Made by a program: the position numbers and the translations under genes. Below are positions 62,758-64,000 of a DNA stretch of 64,000 nt, in pieces; the stretch's first letter is position 1; each line of letters begins with the position of its first letter. The DNA is from Glandiceps talaboti (Eukaryota; Hemichordata; Enteropneusta; Spengelidae): NCBI RefSeq assembly GCF_964340395.1, contig NC_135566.1, positions 21,536,635-21,600,634 of the forward strand, in the 5' to 3' direction. Under the pieces are notes generated by a model. That model did not search any database, was not told the DNA's origin, and saw only the letters and a list, made by a program, of their open reading frames with translations.

Positions 62758-63963
62758 TAGAAACAGGGTTCGCACGGTCCTGGAAAACCCTGGAATTTCA
62801 AACCCACCCTTGAAAAACCTGGAAAAATGCTCCCTACCCCTGGAAAACCCTGGAAAATGATCGTGATCGATTAATATTGATGATCAACATGTCTGTGCTC
62901 GAGCCACACATTCATATGATTCACTACACTGAGTCTCGTTAATGTGAAGTCTTTCGCCACCATGGTGAATCATGCTGATTAAACCCAGTCAACCGATCGT
63001 TCCACGAGACACTTTTGCCCACAGACCGTGCCTATGCGTAGTTGAATGGCCGCCGCTACGTTTGTTTCGATCTTGCGTATTGCTACTCCGATTCCAGTCG
63101 TCATTTCAGCGACATAATAGTGTAACAGTCCCGGGGGTAACAGTATGTCTGTTCGCAAGATTATCGAAAATTGTAGTGAGTATCAAAGCATCACCAACCA
63201 TGTTTAGAAATTGTTACAAGTTTGGCGCATGAGTCGATATACTACAAGCTCATGCATGGCAATACTAGGGCCTTGGGAAGTGCAGTTGAATTTCTGGGTT
63301 GTGGAAGTATGGTTTTGACTTTTATGTCATCGGTAAATGGGTATTTGTTTTACATGTTCTAAAAGAATAAACTACTTTTTTATGTTTGTCAGTACAGTAT
63401 ATTAACATTCCTAAATGGTCACGTTGAGTTGATGTTCGTGATGTTCCGCAACACATGGCGTCCATACATAAACATTGAGATGCAATGGATGAATATATTC
63501 AGTTATTCATTCGCGCTATTAGCGCAAAATTTCGTTACATAAATGACGTTTTAATTCAAAATTTTGAAGAAAAAAAATTACTTTGGTAACCTCTAAATGT
63601 AGTCACATCAAACCGTACAATAATGAGGACAAACTTTAGTTTTTAATTTGTTTTTTTCTGGATATGTCTGAATTAGACTGACGAATGTTAGACGATCAAT
63701 GCACCAGCTTTAACGAAACGACTACTTAGGGGATAGGACAGAGGGTTTTTCGTTAATCTTAGCGTGGTTTTGAAACCAACGTCTTGCTTAGTGTCGATTA
63801 TCTTTAAAATGTTTTGTGACATATTATAGGAACCCTTGTTAATTTCTTCTCGTCCACATCAGACAGTTAGATGTCATTCAAAAATATACTTTGGAAAACT
63901 GACAAAAAAAACCTGGAAAGTCCTGGAATTTGTTTTGTTATAAGTGTACGAACCCTGTAGAAA
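62758..63963. mobile_element. 1.19 kb CAGGG...CCCTG DNA transposon with TAGAAA target duplication
   Basis: Left end CAGGGTTCGCACGGTCCTGG (62764). The reverse complement of the right end starts CAGGGTTCGTACACTTATAA (ending 63957). TAGAAA is directly repeated just outside (62758-62763 and 63958-63963). Subterminal CCTGGAA/TTCCAGG motifs recur on both sides (CTGGAAAACCCTGGAATTT on the left, CTGGAAAGTCCTGGAATTTG on the right, in the same reading sense). No coding capacity visible, so non-autonomous. Confidence 0.82.
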
Positions 63964-64000
63964 CAAACATTGATCAAATGTGTCCTGACAGATTCAGAAA

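Overview
The window reads as animal nuclear DNA, most likely from a marine invertebrate. I cannot name the species; a non-vertebrate deuterostome such as a lancelet, hemichordate or echinoderm would fit. The evidence is AT-rich sequence, a gene split by GT-AG introns, cytosolic sulfotransferase genes, LINE, SINE, Penelope-like and DNA-transposon relics, and very heavy tandem repetition. By my rough addition about a quarter of the window is tandem repeat. There is no sign of bacterial gene organisation.

Left third (1-16,200): the C-terminal end of a non-LTR retrotransposon ORF enters at the left edge. A 50-53 bp minisatellite follows (772-1183 and 4353-10224, with a stray unit near 11,360). 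It is broken by a 3.2 kb block and by a LINE remnant, and the LINE remnant is itself broken by a tRNA-derived SINE. A second minisatellite of about 30 bp (11979-12021 and 14932-15799) is split by a 2.9 kb CAGGG...CCCTG DNA transposon.

Centre (16,227-28,460): nine plus-strand exons, phase-consistent and summing to 948 nt (315 codons plus stop), encode the C-terminal part of a TBCC domain-containing protein 1 homologue (TBCCD1). Its 5' exons were not found in the window. Most exon edges are copied in tandem into the adjacent intron or 3' UTR, including ten consecutive GTAAGT donor sites after one exon. One intron holds a 4 kb, 42 bp minisatellite. A 2.6 kb, 30 bp minisatellite follows the gene.

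Right half (32,000-64,000): an intact intronless sulfotransferase gene (40098-41042, +) has an inverted, frameshifted copy about 9 kb away (49766-50679, -). Around them are LINE ORF1 and LINE zinc-domain relics and dispersed repeat families. At 51857-54148 a foldback element with minisatellite and microsatellite arms, enclosing a Penelope-like reverse transcriptase relic, lies inside a LINE endonuclease ORF with a 6 bp target duplication. Two DNA-transposon-like elements (60291-62610 and 62764-63957) lie at the right end, next to a possible first coding exon (59604-59674) of an unidentified gene.

The host genes show no functional linkage. The most unusual signal is the recurrent tandem duplication across exon-intron boundaries of TBCCD1. 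The best-supported mobile structure is the foldback/Penelope/LINE nest.
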